A stretch of DNA of 64,000 nucleotides from Pluralibacter sp. UBA7423. Its GTDB lineage: Bacteria; Pseudomonadota; Gammaproteobacteria; Enterobacterales; Enterobacteriaceae. The stretch covers positions 1-64,000 of the forward strand of contig DKMD01000012.1 in assembly GCA_002470465.1 (NCBI GenBank), written 5' to 3'. Shown here one piece after another: positions 18,421 to 28,509 of this stretch. The first letter of the stretch is position 1. Each line of letters starts with the position of its first letter. The notes below the pieces were generated by a model, which saw nothing but the letters and a program-made list of their open reading frames with translations, did no database searches and was not told the origin of the DNA. The translations under genes and the position numbers were made by a program.

Positions 18421-20643
18421 GTGCCGTGGATCCTGTTGCTGATTGCAACGCTGTTTTGTGCGCCGCTTCAGGCGGTAACGATTCCCGGCGTGACCACCGC
18501 CGCCAGCCAGCCTTCCTCCAGCGAACCTGATGCCGCTCAGAAAAAAGCGGCCTATGCGGCGCTGGCGGACGTACTGGAAAACGATGCGTCGCGCCAGGAG
18601 CTGATTAAGCAGTTGCGCACTGCCGCCGCCACGCCACCGCAGGAAAAAGTCCCGACGCTCACGCCACCACCGGTGACGGAGGAAAAGACCGTACTGGAAA
18701 GCGTGACCGATGTAAGCCGCCGCTACGGCGAAGCGCTGTCCACCCGATTCGCACAGCTTTGGCGAAATATCTCCACCGCGCCCCATAAACCGTTCAATGC
18801 TCAGACGTTCAGCAACGCCGTCACTCACTTTCTGCTGCTGGCGGTTCTGGTCTTCGCGTTCTATGCCCTGCTACGCCTGGGCGCACTGCCGCTGTATCGC
18901 AAAATGGGCCAGTGGGGACGCAAAAAAAACCGGGATCGCAACAGCTGGCTGCACCTCCCGGCGATGATTACCGCCGCGTTAATCATCGACCTGTTGCTGC
19001 TCAGCCTGACGCTGTTTGTCGGGCAGATGCTGAGCGACAGGCTCAACGGCGGTAGCCGCACCGTGGCCTTTCAGCAAAGCCTGTTCCTGAACGCCTTTGC
19101 GCTGATAGAGTTCTTCAAAGCCATTCTGCGCCTGATATTCTGCCCCCGCGTGCCGGACCTGCGCCCTTTCAGCATTCAAAATGACACAGCACGTTACTGG
19201 AGCCTGCGCCTGAGCCTGCTGAGCGGGCTGATTGGCTACGGACTTATCGTCGCGGTGCCGATCGTTTCAAATCAGATAAACGTACAGGCCGGCGCGCTCG
19301 CCAACGTCATTATCATGCTGTGCATCACCGTCTGGGCGCTGTGGCTCATTTTTCACAACAAGAAAGCGATTACCGAAAGCCTGCTCGGGCTTGCCAACCG
19401 CTCGCTGGCGTTTTTCAGCCTGTTCATTCGCGCCTTTGCGCTGGTCTGGCACTGGCTCGCCAGCGCATACTTTATCGTGCTGTTTTTCTTCTCGCTCTTC
19501 GACCCGGGCAACAGCCTGAAATTTATGATGGGCGCGTCGGTTAAAAGCCTGGCTATTATCGGCATTGCGGCGTTTGTGTCAGGTATTCTGTCGCGATGGA
19601 TTGCCAAAAGTATCACCCTGTCGCCGGAGACCCAGCGCAACTATCCGGAACTGCAAAAGCGTCTTAACGGCTGGATTTCCGCCTCGCTGAAGGCGGCGCG
19701 CATCCTCACGGTCTGCGTGGCGGTAATGCTGCTGCTAAGCGCCTGGGGATTGTTTGATTTCTGGAACTGGCTGCATAACGGCGCAGGCGAGAAAACCGTG
19801 GACGTGCTGATTCGCATCGCGCTGATCCTGTTCTTCTCGGCGATTGGCTGGACGCTGCTGGCAAGCCTTATCGAGAATCGCCTGGCGTCTGATATCCACG
19901 GCCGCCCGCTGCCAAGCGCACGAGCCCGCACGCTGCTGACGCTGTTTCGCAATGCGCTGGCGGTCGTCATCAGCACCATCACGGTAATGATCCTGCTGTC
20001 GGAAATTGGCGTGAATATCGCACCGCTGCTGGCCGGTGCCGGAGCGTTAGGGCTCGCCATTTCCTTCGGTTCACAAACCCTGGTGAAGGACATCATCACC
20101 GGGATTTTCATTCAGTTTGAGAACGGGATGAATACCGGCGATCTGGTGACCATCGGGCCACTCACCGGCACCGTCGAACGGATGTCGATTCGCTCCGTTG
20201 GCGTACGTCAGGACACCGGCGCGTACCACATCATTCCCTGGTCATCTATCACCACCTTTGCCAACTTTGTGCGTGGTATTGGCTCGGTAGTGGCAAATTA
20301 CGACGTCGACCGTAGCGAAGACGTGGATAAAGCCAATGATGCGCTTAAGGCGGCGGTAGCAGAGCTCATGGAGCAGGAGGAGATTCGCGGGCTAGTGATT
20401 GGCGAGCCGTCGTTTGCGGGGCTGGTCGGGTTGACCAACGCGGCGTTCACGCTGCGGGTTTCGTTCACTACGCTCCCGTTGAAACAGTGGACGGTGCGCT
20501 TCGCGCTGGATACCCAGGTGAAAAAGCATTTCGACAAGGCAGATATTCGGGCGCCGGTGCAGACTTATCAGGTTTTGCCTGCACCGGGTAACCCGGCAAT
20601 AGCGGCATCAGAACCGCCATTACCGGATCAGCCAACGCTGTAA
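18421..20643 (+). CDS. ybiO: YbiO, MscS family mechanosensitive channel
   Basis: 740 aa with GTG start, equal to E. coli YbiO (741 aa). Signal peptide (about 1-16), a periplasmic helical domain (about 20-130), many membrane helices, and a MscS pore/cytoplasmic domain from about residue 520. The pore helix is ALAVVISTITVMILLS... to PLLAGAGALGLAISFGSQ, followed by the beta domain GDLVTIGPLTGTVERM. It opens under membrane tension to release osmolytes; in E. coli its conductance is moderate and it is induced by salt. Independent gene between glnQ and rlmF. Confidence 0.95.
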   Translation: MPWILLLIATLFCAPLQAVTIPGVTTAASQPSSSEPDAAQKKAAYAALADVLENDASRQELIKQLRTAAATPPQEKVPTLTPPPVTEEKTVLESVTDVSRRYGEALSTRFAQLWRNISTAPHKPFNAQTFSNAVTHFLLLAVLVFAFYALLRLGALPLYRKMGQWGRKKNRDRNSWLHLPAMITAALIIDLLLLSLTLFVGQMLSDRLNGGSRTVAFQQSLFLNAFALIEFFKAILRLIFCPRVPDLRPFSIQNDTARYWSLRLSLLSGLIGYGLIVAVPIVSNQINVQAGALANVIIMLCITVWALWLIFHNKKAITESLLGLANRSLAFFSLFIRAFALVWHWLASAYFIVLFFFSLFDPGNSLKFMMGASVKSLAIIGIAAFVSGILSRWIAKSITLSPETQRNYPELQKRLNGWISASLKAARILTVCVAVMLLLSAWGLFDFWNWLHNGAGEKTVDVLIRIALILFFSAIGWTLLASLIENRLASDIHGRPLPSARARTLLTLFRNALAVVISTITVMILLSEIGVNIAPLLAGAGALGLAISFGSQTLVKDIITGIFIQFENGMNTGDLVTIGPLTGTVERMSIRSVGVRQDTGAYHIIPWSSITTFANFVRGIGSVVANYDVDRSEDVDKANDALKAAVAELMEQEEIRGLVIGEPSFAGLVGLTNAAFTLRVSFTTLPLKQWTVRFALDTQVKKHFDKADIRAPVQTYQVLPAPGNPAIAASEPPLPDQPTL

Positions 20644-20651
20644 TCGGCCAC

Positions 20652-20687
20652 GCAGGCCGGATATGCGTCAGCGCCATCCGGCACGAC
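20652..20687. repeat. REP-like palindrome between ybiO and rlmF
   Basis: AGGCCGGATATGCGTCAGCGCCATCCGGCAC between the convergent stops of ybiO and rlmF; the hairpin may also stabilise both 3' ends. Confidence 0.55.
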
Positions 20688-20692
20688 AGCAT

Positions 20693-21619
20693 TCAGCGTG
20701 CGCGGGCCGCAAAGCGACGGCGTTTGTCTTCATCAAGGAAGGTCCAGGCAATGAAGCGGCTCTGCTTCTGCCCCTGGGCCATCTCTTTTTTTACCACTTT
20801 CACCGCACCTGCGGCGGTCAGCGCGGAATAGAGCATCGGCAGATTATCGCCCTTCGACACCAGCGTGGTAAACCACAGCACCTGTTTTGCAAACTGGCGG
20901 CTCTCGTCGAGCATTTTACGGATAAACGCCACTTCCCCGCCTTCACACCACAGCTCCTGCTGCTGGCCGCCAAAGTTCAGCGCCTCAGTTTGCTGCCCAA
21001 GATTACGGCGCTTACGCTCGTTACCCTCGCGGGCGCTTTCGGCGGAATCGTGGAACGGCGGGTTGCAGACCATCGCATCAAACTGCTCGTTTTTGTGGAT
21101 CACCCCGCTGAGGATAGCCTGGGGATCTTTTTGACGACGGAGGCGAATCTGGCGGCTCATGCCCGGATTGGCCTCAATAATGGCCTGCGCTGCGGCAATC
21201 GCTTCGGCATTCACTTCGGTTCCGGTAAAGCGCCAACCGTATTCATGGCTGCCGATCAGCGGATAAATCAGGTTCGCCCCGGTACCGATATCCAGCACGC
21301 TGGCATTGTTCGGCACCTTCCCCCCGCTGGTTTCGGCCAGCAGATCGGCCAGATGATGCATATAGTCGGCCCGGCCCGGTACCGGCGGGCAGAGGAAGCC
21401 CTGCGGAATATTCCACGCTTTCACCTGATAAAAGTGCGCCAGCAGCGCCTGGTTCAGGGTTTTTACCGCCTCGGGATCGGCAAAGTTAATGGTCTGCTCC
21501 CCGGCCGGGCTGGTGACGATAAACGCCGACAGCGCGGGAGTGTCCTTGCACAGTGCGGGTAAATCATAGCGAGCGTGGTGACGGTTACGCGGGTGTAACC
21601 CCGGCTTTTGGGCATTCAT
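20693..21619 (-). CDS. rlmF: RlmF (YbiN), 23S rRNA m6A1618 methyltransferase
   Basis: 308 aa, as in E. coli. A Rossmann-type SAM-dependent methyltransferase with the SAM motif [16 protein letters not shown] (about 104-119) and the N6-adenine catalytic motif NPPF in [12 protein letters not shown] (about 185). The N-terminal [11 protein letters not shown] segment is conserved. It methylates A1618 of 23S rRNA. Convergent with ybiO. Confidence 0.95.
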   Translation of the reverse strand: MNAQKPGLHPRNRHHARYDLPALCKDTPALSAFIVTSPAGEQTINFADPEAVKTLNQALLAHFYQVKAWNIPQGFLCPPVPGRADYMHHLADLLAETSGGKVPNNASVLDIGTGANLIYPLIGSHEYGWRFTGTEVNAEAIAAAQAIIEANPGMSRQIRLRRQKDPQAILSGVIHKNEQFDAMVCNPPFHDSAESAREGNERKRRNLGQQTEALNFGGQQQELWCEGGEVAFIRKMLDESRQFAKQVLWFTTLVSKGDNLPMLYSALTAAGAVKVVKKEMAQGQKQSRFIAWTFLDEDKRRRFAARAR

Positions 21620-21712
21620 GGCATCCTCCTGTTGCGGCAGCGTAAGATACCCGTTGACGCGGGTGGCGTAAATAAGTGAGTCTGCATAATCCTTTAAACT
21701 GACAGGTGCGCT

Positions 21713-22327
21713 ATGTATTTTTATCAGCCTTCAGACGGACATGGACTGCCACATGACCCGCTCAACGCCATTATTGGCCCACGCCCGATTGGCTGGATTG
21801 CGTCGGCAGATGCCCAGGGCAATCGCAATCTGGCACCCTATAGCTTCTTTAACTGCTTTAACTATCGCCCACCGATCATCGGTTTCGCCAGCAGCGGCTG
21901 GAAGGACAGCGTGCGCAATATCGTTGAAACGCGCGAATTCGTCTGGAACCTCGCCACGGTCGATCTTGCCAGCGCGATGAATGAAACCTCCGCAAGCCTG
22001 CCCCACGGCGAAGACGAATTTGTTCGCGCCGGATTAACCCCTGCAGAAAGCCGCCTCGTCCGCGCGCCTCGCGTAGCCGAAAGCCCGGTGAATTTTGAAT
22101 GCCGCCTGTCGCAATGCATCCAGTTGACCACCGCCGACGGCAGCGCAGTTGATTCCTGGCTGGTGCTGGGTGAAGTCGTGGCGGTGCATATTGATGAATC
22201 ACTGCTGGAAAACGGCATTTACCAGACCGCCAAAGCCAGACCCGCACTGCGTGCAGGTGGTCCAACGGCTTATTACACTATCGATGAAAGCCAGCGTTTC
22301 GATCTGGTTCGCCCGGATGCCCGATAA
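21713..22327 (+). CDS. Flavin reductase-like domain protein
   Basis: 204 aa, a single flavin reductase-like FMN-binding split-barrel domain. The N-terminal signature [20 protein letters not shown] and [17 protein letters not shown] are typical of this group (FMN and NADH binding). It probably reduces FMN or binds it for an unknown partner. It is monocistronic, starts with ATG at 21713, and is absent from this place in E. coli K-12, so it is an accessory gene relative to that genome. The natural partner is unknown. Confidence 0.82.
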   Translation: MYFYQPSDGHGLPHDPLNAIIGPRPIGWIASADAQGNRNLAPYSFFNCFNYRPPIIGFASSGWKDSVRNIVETREFVWNLATVDLASAMNETSASLPHGEDEFVRAGLTPAESRLVRAPRVAESPVNFECRLSQCIQLTTADGSAVDSWLVLGEVVAVHIDESLLENGIYQTAKARPALRAGGPTAYYTIDESQRFDLVRPDAR

Positions 22328-22337
22328 TCCACAATCT

Positions 22338-22366
22338 TATCAGCCACTTGTATGTGGCTGATTTGT
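22338..22366 (+). terminator. Terminator of the flavin reductase gene
   Basis: Hairpin ATCAGCCACTTGTATGTGGCTGAT followed by TTGTCAGTTT, 12 bases after the stop. Confidence 0.6.
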
Positions 22367-22491
22367 CAGTTTATTGTCAATTAATGTCGTTCAAAAAACG
22401 AGCAGATCATCATCAATTTTTTGCGGCATATCACACTTCTTCAGCGCCTACACTTAACGCATCCCCCGTGGGAAACAGAGAGGATGTGCAC

Positions 22492-22755
22492 ATGAAAAAA
22501 CTGTTGATTCTGGTTGCTGCTGGTGCGTTGTCGATGCTCTCTTTCTCGGCATCCGCCGAACCGCAACAGCTGACGCAAGGTAATACCGGACAACTACGTC
22601 CGGCGGGCACCGTGTCGGTATCCGGAGCGTACACTTTAGATGACCTGCAGGATAAACTGGCCGAAAAAGCCCATGAACAGGGTGCGAAAGGGTTCGTGGT
22701 AAACTCCGCCAGCGGTGATAACAAAATGTACGGCACGGCTACCATCTACAAATAA
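22492..22755 (+). CDS. mcbA: YbiM/McbA, small secreted YhcN/DUF1471 protein
   Basis: 87-aa precursor with a signal peptide (MKKLLILVAAGALSMLSFSA, cleaved near ASA) and a DUF1471 (YhcN/BhsA) domain that ends GTATIYK, the family's hallmark C-terminus. It matches E. coli McbA/YbiM (86 aa), which in E. coli is induced through the McbR regulator and affects mucoidy and colanic acid. Periplasmic or outer surface peptide of unknown mechanism. A paralogue (ybiJ) follows 430 bases downstream. Confidence 0.88.
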   Translation: MKKLLILVAAGALSMLSFSASAEPQQLTQGNTGQLRPAGTVSVSGAYTLDDLQDKLAEKAHEQGAKGFVVNSASGDNKMYGTATIYK

Positions 22756-22777
22756 TCTGTCTGAGTTCCCCCTCCGA

Positions 22778-22815
22778 AATGCGCCTCACGCCCGTGCAGG
22801 CGCATTCTTTTTTCT
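22778..22815 (+). terminator. Terminator after ybiM
   Basis: AATGCGCCT-CACGCCCGTGC-AGGCGCATT followed by CTTTTTTCT. From here to 23187 (about 370 bases) I see only A+T-rich sequence with promoter-like TATAGT (22875-22880) and no convincing gene; it is presumably the ybiJ promoter and leader. Confidence 0.75.
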
Positions 22816-23187
22816 GCTTCACACCAAAAAAACAAACCGAAGAGTAAAAACTTTAAATTCGCATTTAAAACGGTGTATAGTTCTGGCCCATACAAAAAAC
22901 ACAGACACACTGACAAAAATATAACCTAATACGCAGCAAAAACGGTTTCCTTTACGAGCACAGTTTTTGCCGAAAAAAGTCGCAATCCGTGCCCTCAAAT
23001 TGACTTCCACCGTTGCGTTACCGTTTTCTGATTTTATTTTATTAATAATCAGTAATTTATTTAATGTTCAATTTTTTCGATGAAGTCTGTCAAGTCTATT
23101 CGATTTTATCTCCCGCAGAAAAACGTGATACTCATCACATCGACGGAACAACGTCACTTTTAAAGAATAACCTGCGAGAGATTACCC

Positions 23188-23448
23188 ATGAAAACCATCA
23201 AAACTGCTGCTGTTGCCATCGCCCTTTCCGCTCTTTCTTTCGGCGTATTTGCCGCTCAGCCGGTTTCCAGCGCTGAAGCTCAAAGTATGAACAAAATCGG
23301 GACCGTGTCTGCGGAAGGCGCAACCACCCTGGACGGTCTGGAAGCGAAACTGGCTGAGAAAGCCGCGGCTGCGGGAGCTACCGGTTACAGCATTACGTCT
23401 GCTAACACCAATAACAAAATCAGCGGTACTGCGGTGATCTACAAATAA
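23188..23448 (+). CDS. ybiJ: YbiJ, small secreted YhcN/DUF1471 protein
   Basis: 86-aa precursor with signal peptide (cleaved after FAA, before AQPVSS) and a DUF1471 domain ending GTAVIYK. It is paralogous to the preceding ybiM product (shared pattern GTVS-x(2)-A, T-L-x-L-E/Q-x-K-L-A-E-K-A). E. coli has the same pair. Function unknown; members of this family respond to oxidative, acid or chlorine stress and biofilm signals. Confidence 0.88.
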   Translation: MKTIKTAAVAIALSALSFGVFAAQPVSSAEAQSMNKIGTVSAEGATTLDGLEAKLAEKAAAAGATGYSITSANTNNKISGTAVIYK

Positions 23449-23512
23449 TCGCCGGACAACGTTTTACCTCTCATTGACCATTGCCCTGCTGTACCTGTTT
23501 AACCCTTGTTTT

Positions 23513-23545
23513 GCCCGTCCGGCCACTGGACGGGCTTTTTTTTTG
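23513..23545 (+). terminator. Terminator after ybiJ
   Basis: Strong hairpin GCCCGTCC-GGCCACT-GGACGGGC with a T9 run. It also faces the convergent ybiB 3' end. Confidence 0.85.
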
Positions 23546-23553
23546 CCTGTGAA

Positions 23554-24516
23554 TTACCAGAGCGCATCGATCCGCTGCAAAGCGGCATCGAAGTCAGGCG
23601 CTTCGCCGGTTGCTACCAGACAGCAGGCCATCTGTCGTTTTAGCGATGTTGGTACCGGTTCGACGCCCGCTACGCAGCGTTCAATCCAGCGAGCGGTCAC
23701 TTCAGGATCTTTAGAAGACGGCAGCGATGCCTCCCGTACCTCAGCTTCGCGCTCAACCAGCGCGCGCGTACCGGCTGCGTCGATCAGGCTTATCTGCGGG
23801 CAGCGCTGGGGATTGGCGTACACCTCGCCTTCGGTGCCGTGCATCAACAGCGCCCGGCCACCAATATCAGCGAAGAACTTACCCACGCGCGGCACGTATT
23901 CCGGATGCGATACGCTGGAAAGCCGCAGCGCGGCATTTTCGGCAAACGGTGTTGCGAGCTTAGCCAGGGTATGTGCGCTGTTACGCACGCCCATCCGCCA
24001 GCGCATTGCCAGCTGGTTTTCCAGCGGCGGGCAGAATGCGCCTACCGGCATATACACCGGCTGATGGCCGTCCAGTTTCGCCTGCGCCTGCCCGGCGTGG
24101 AGCGCTGGCTCAATGCCGAGCAGCGTAAAAATGGTTTCGGTCAGTACGCGGGTTGGATCGTGGCTGACGCCATGCACCAGCACCGGAAAGCCGAGCTTAT
24201 GCAGCAGCATCGCCAACAGCGGCGTGAGGTTAGCCTGCTTGCGCGCGCCGTTATAGCTTGGAATAACGATCGGCATCGGCTTTGCCACCGGCGGCGTCAG
24301 CTTGACGGTGTGCTGCTGCATCGCTTCATAAAAGCCCAGCATTTCCGCCTCACCTTCACCCTTAATGCGCAGCGCAATCAGAATGCCACCAAGCTCCAGT
24401 TCCGGTACTTCGCCCTTCAGCATTTGCGCGTACAGGCCACGGGCCGTATCTGTATCCAGGTCGCGGGCGTGATTTTTGCCGCGCCCGACTTCTTTAATAA
24501 TATTGCGATAATCCAT
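23554..24516 (-). CDS. ybiB: YbiB, phosphoribosyltransferase-fold nucleic acid-binding protein (TrpD2 family)
   Basis: 320 aa, as in E. coli. The fold is that of class III/anthranilate phosphoribosyltransferases (TrpD-like), with an N-terminal helical domain (about 1-70) and the central glycine-rich region; E. coli YbiB binds single-stranded nucleic acid rather than acting in tryptophan synthesis. ATG at 24516 (MDYRNIIKEVGRGKNH) is chosen; a near-upstream in-frame codon adds 7 residues without support. It follows dinG by 17 bases and is likely cotranscribed, hence SOS-linked. Confidence 0.9.
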   Translation of the reverse strand: MDYRNIIKEVGRGKNHARDLDTDTARGLYAQMLKGEVPELELGGILIALRIKGEGEAEMLGFYEAMQQHTVKLTPPVAKPMPIVIPSYNGARKQANLTPLLAMLLHKLGFPVLVHGVSHDPTRVLTETIFTLLGIEPALHAGQAQAKLDGHQPVYMPVGAFCPPLENQLAMRWRMGVRNSAHTLAKLATPFAENAALRLSSVSHPEYVPRVGKFFADIGGRALLMHGTEGEVYANPQRCPQISLIDAAGTRALVEREAEVREASLPSSKDPEVTARWIERCVAGVEPVPTSLKRQMACCLVATGEAPDFDAALQRIDALW

Positions 24517-24533
24517 GCAGTGCTCCTGACGGC

Positions 24534-26678
24534 TCAACGCCGCTTGCGACGAGTCGGTTTAGGTTTGCTTTTCACTATACCCTCTGGCGCATCCGGTTGC
24601 TCAATGGGAAATACCGGCAGCGCGTTCAGCAGACGTGGGCCGTAATTTTTGGTGAGCAGGCGTTTATCGTAAATCACCACTTCGCCCCAGCAATTGTGGC
24701 TTCGAATCAAGCGCCCCACCTGCTGTATAAGGTTAAAGGACGCGCTCGGCAGGCTTTGTACTTCAAACGGATAGCGATTCAGGCTTTTCAGCCATTCACC
24801 CTCGGTGATCACTACCGGACTGTCGATCGGCGGGAACGCGATTTTATGGATATGGACCTGGCTCAGCAGTTCGCCCTTCAGGTCGAGCCCTTCAGCAAAC
24901 GACTGCAGTCCCACCAGCACGCTGCGCTCGCCGCCCCCGACCCGCTTGCGGTGCAGCTCCACCAGCCGATAACGCGGCTGATCGCCCTGTACCAGCAGCA
25001 AAAGCCGCAGATCCTGTACGTATTCCAGGAAGCGCTGCATTGCACGACTGCTGGCAAACAGCACCAGCATGCCCAGATGCTTTTTCTCCTCCACCTGCTC
25101 GCGGAAGTAGGCCGCCATTTCCGCCAGATGCTGCTCTTCGTTCTCCATCGACGGCTCTACGCGCATCTTTGGAATCACTATTTTGCCCTGTTCAACGTGG
25201 TTGAAAGGTGAATCGAGCGCCACGAACCTGTCACCCGCCTTCTCCTTCAGCCCGCTCATCTCCTGAAGTCGAGAGAAGCTGTTCAGCGAACGCAGCGTGG
25301 CAGAGGTGACGATGATATGCGGCACGCGCCGCCATAGCAGTTTCTCGAGCTGATCGCTGACGCGAATCCCTACGCAGTGAAACCAGACGTGCGGCTGGCC
25401 GTCGCGCAGATCGCGCGTTGCCCATTTGGTGACCGGCGCGCCGGAAGCCTGCACCATCGCGGCAAGCCGCCACAGTTTGCTCTGGGATTCAAACATGCCC
25501 AGCGCGCGGTTCATCTGCAACAAAATACGGTGGAGACGAACGATATCGTGCGAGCCGGTTTTCTCACTCAGGTCGTTGAGAAACAGCTCCGACAGCCCGC
25601 GCAGCATCTCCGTCAGCTTTGCCAGCCGCTGGCAAATAACCATGACTTCGTCCGGCAGCTCGCCCATAGCAAAGCGGTGTTCCGCTTCCGGCCCGGCAGG
25701 CATATAGAGGGAAAGAATATTGTTCAGCGAGACGATGTGCTCATACAGCTCATCGCAATGCTCTTTAAGCCGCTCGGGCGCAGCAAGAGGCGGAAAGGTT
25801 TTCGGGCGAAACTGCTCCATGCAGGTTGCCACCAGCTTGCTGAAGAGATCGAGCTGTAGCCGATACCAGCCAGAGGTAATCTCCGCGCTCATCTCCAGCG
25901 CATCGCGGGCGACGTCCGGCAGATGATGACCTTCATCGAGCACCAGCAGCAGATTTTTTGGCTCCGGCAATACGGCTTCACTTTCCATCGCCGCCATCAC
26001 CAGCGCATGGTTAGCGACCACCACTTCCGCCTCCTGAATTTCCCGGCGGGCAACAAAGAACGGGCATTCCCGGTAATAGTGGCAGTTGCGGTTAAGGCAG
26101 CTGGCTTTGTCGGTGCTCAGGCGGCCCCAGAGCGCGTCGTCGATGGCCAGGTCGGTGTGATCGCGCAGGCCATCCCATTTGTAGCTGTCGAGATCGGCTT
26201 TGAGCTTCGCGCAGCGCTTCTGCTCTTCCTGATTATTGGGCGTGAGTTCGTCTTCAAGAAACGCCAGCAGATCCTGCTGGTTCGGCTCGGTGCTGGAGAG
26301 CGCGGTCAGGTTGCGCGGGCAGACGTAGCGTCCGCGGCCGAAAGCCGCGGTAAAGCGCAGCTCGGGAATGATTTTTTTCAGCAGCGGCAGGTCTTTACTG
26401 TAAATCTGATCCTGCAACGCGACGTTGGCGGTGCTGACCACCAGCGTTTTTTGCTCTTCCCGTGCAATGGCAATGCCGGGAATCAGGTAGGAGAGCGTTT
26501 TACCCACGCCGGTTGGCGCTTCGATGGCCAGGTGCCTGCCCTCTTCTCCGGCGAGCGTTTTCGCCACGTCGGCGATCATCTGCCGCTGCGGTGCCCGGGG
26601 AATAAAGTCGGGGATCTGTTCCTGAAGCGCCTTATACCAGGCGGCGATTTGCGCCTTGAGCGCGGCGGTGAGTGCCAT
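24534..26678 (-). CDS. dinG: DinG, SOS-induced XPD-like 5'-3' DNA helicase
   Basis: 714-aa superfamily 2 helicase (E. coli 716). Walker A is APTGVGKT (about residues 54-61), four Fe-S cluster cysteines lie between motifs I and II (CPRNL, CAKLK, CLNRNC, CPFF region), motif II is DEGHH, and motif VI is QQVGRLIRS. It unwinds forks, D-loops and R-loops and helps replication across transcribed genes. ATG 26678 is used (an upstream TTG is ignored). A LexA box lies 14 bases upstream of the start codon. Confidence 0.97.
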   Translation of the reverse strand: MALTAALKAQIAAWYKALQEQIPDFIPRAPQRQMIADVAKTLAGEEGRHLAIEAPTGVGKTLSYLIPGIAIAREEQKTLVVSTANVALQDQIYSKDLPLLKKIIPELRFTAAFGRGRYVCPRNLTALSSTEPNQQDLLAFLEDELTPNNQEEQKRCAKLKADLDSYKWDGLRDHTDLAIDDALWGRLSTDKASCLNRNCHYYRECPFFVARREIQEAEVVVANHALVMAAMESEAVLPEPKNLLLVLDEGHHLPDVARDALEMSAEITSGWYRLQLDLFSKLVATCMEQFRPKTFPPLAAPERLKEHCDELYEHIVSLNNILSLYMPAGPEAEHRFAMGELPDEVMVICQRLAKLTEMLRGLSELFLNDLSEKTGSHDIVRLHRILLQMNRALGMFESQSKLWRLAAMVQASGAPVTKWATRDLRDGQPHVWFHCVGIRVSDQLEKLLWRRVPHIIVTSATLRSLNSFSRLQEMSGLKEKAGDRFVALDSPFNHVEQGKIVIPKMRVEPSMENEEQHLAEMAAYFREQVEEKKHLGMLVLFASSRAMQRFLEYVQDLRLLLLVQGDQPRYRLVELHRKRVGGGERSVLVGLQSFAEGLDLKGELLSQVHIHKIAFPPIDSPVVITEGEWLKSLNRYPFEVQSLPSASFNLIQQVGRLIRSHNCWGEVVIYDKRLLTKNYGPRLLNALPVFPIEQPDAPEGIVKSKPKPTRRKRR

Positions 26679-26691
26679 CAATAAATCCGGA

Positions 26692-26711
26692 TACTGTATA
26701 AACAGCCACTA
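26692..26711 (-). promoter_or_regulatory. LexA (SOS) box of dinG
   Basis: TACTGTATAAACAGCCACTA, read from the plus strand; the half-site TACTGT is perfect and the other half (TAGTGG on the minus strand) is weaker. It sits at the dinG promoter as in E. coli, where dinG is a known LexA target. Confidence 0.8.
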
Positions 26712-26774
26712 TTCTGGCACTTTCCGGCGGTGGGGGCAAAAAAAATGGCCGCGATTTGCGGCCATGCTCGGGAA

Positions 26775-28160
<1,386 letters not shown>

Positions 28161-28509
28161 AACAACTCCGAACCGCCCCGACCATGACAGGTATCGTTTT
28201 CAGGGGGATAGTGACAGGGCAAAAAGACAAAAACGATAATGTCAGCAAGGAGCGGAGTGTAGCAGTTTTTGTGACACACCGCATAAAATATCCCGGAGTA
28301 AAAGCCAGGCAGTCATTTCTCTGTAGCTTCTGACTAAAATCCAGCCAGAGTTTCTCTGGTATGCCAGGGCACAATGCAAGTCGCGAAGAACGAATTTTCA
28401 GAGTGGCTAAAGCTATACCTCAGGAATTTCCGTCAGTTAATCCCTACGCCAATGCGGGCTTGTGAGTGTCTGCTTTAAGCAAGGAGCCGGCGCTGGCGAA
28501 GGGGATGGC
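28161..28509. other. Gene-free spacer between rhlE and the EAL gene
   Basis: About 350 bases without a credible gene. The right part of rhlE's promoter should lie in 28161-28280 (A-rich stretches around AAAGACAAAAACGATAATG). I found no sequence resembling the cecR-proximal palindrome TTAATCAATC-GATTGATTAA here. The segment 28460-28520 contains GCAAGGAGCCGGCGCTGGCG with no terminator-like T-run. Confidence 0.4.
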
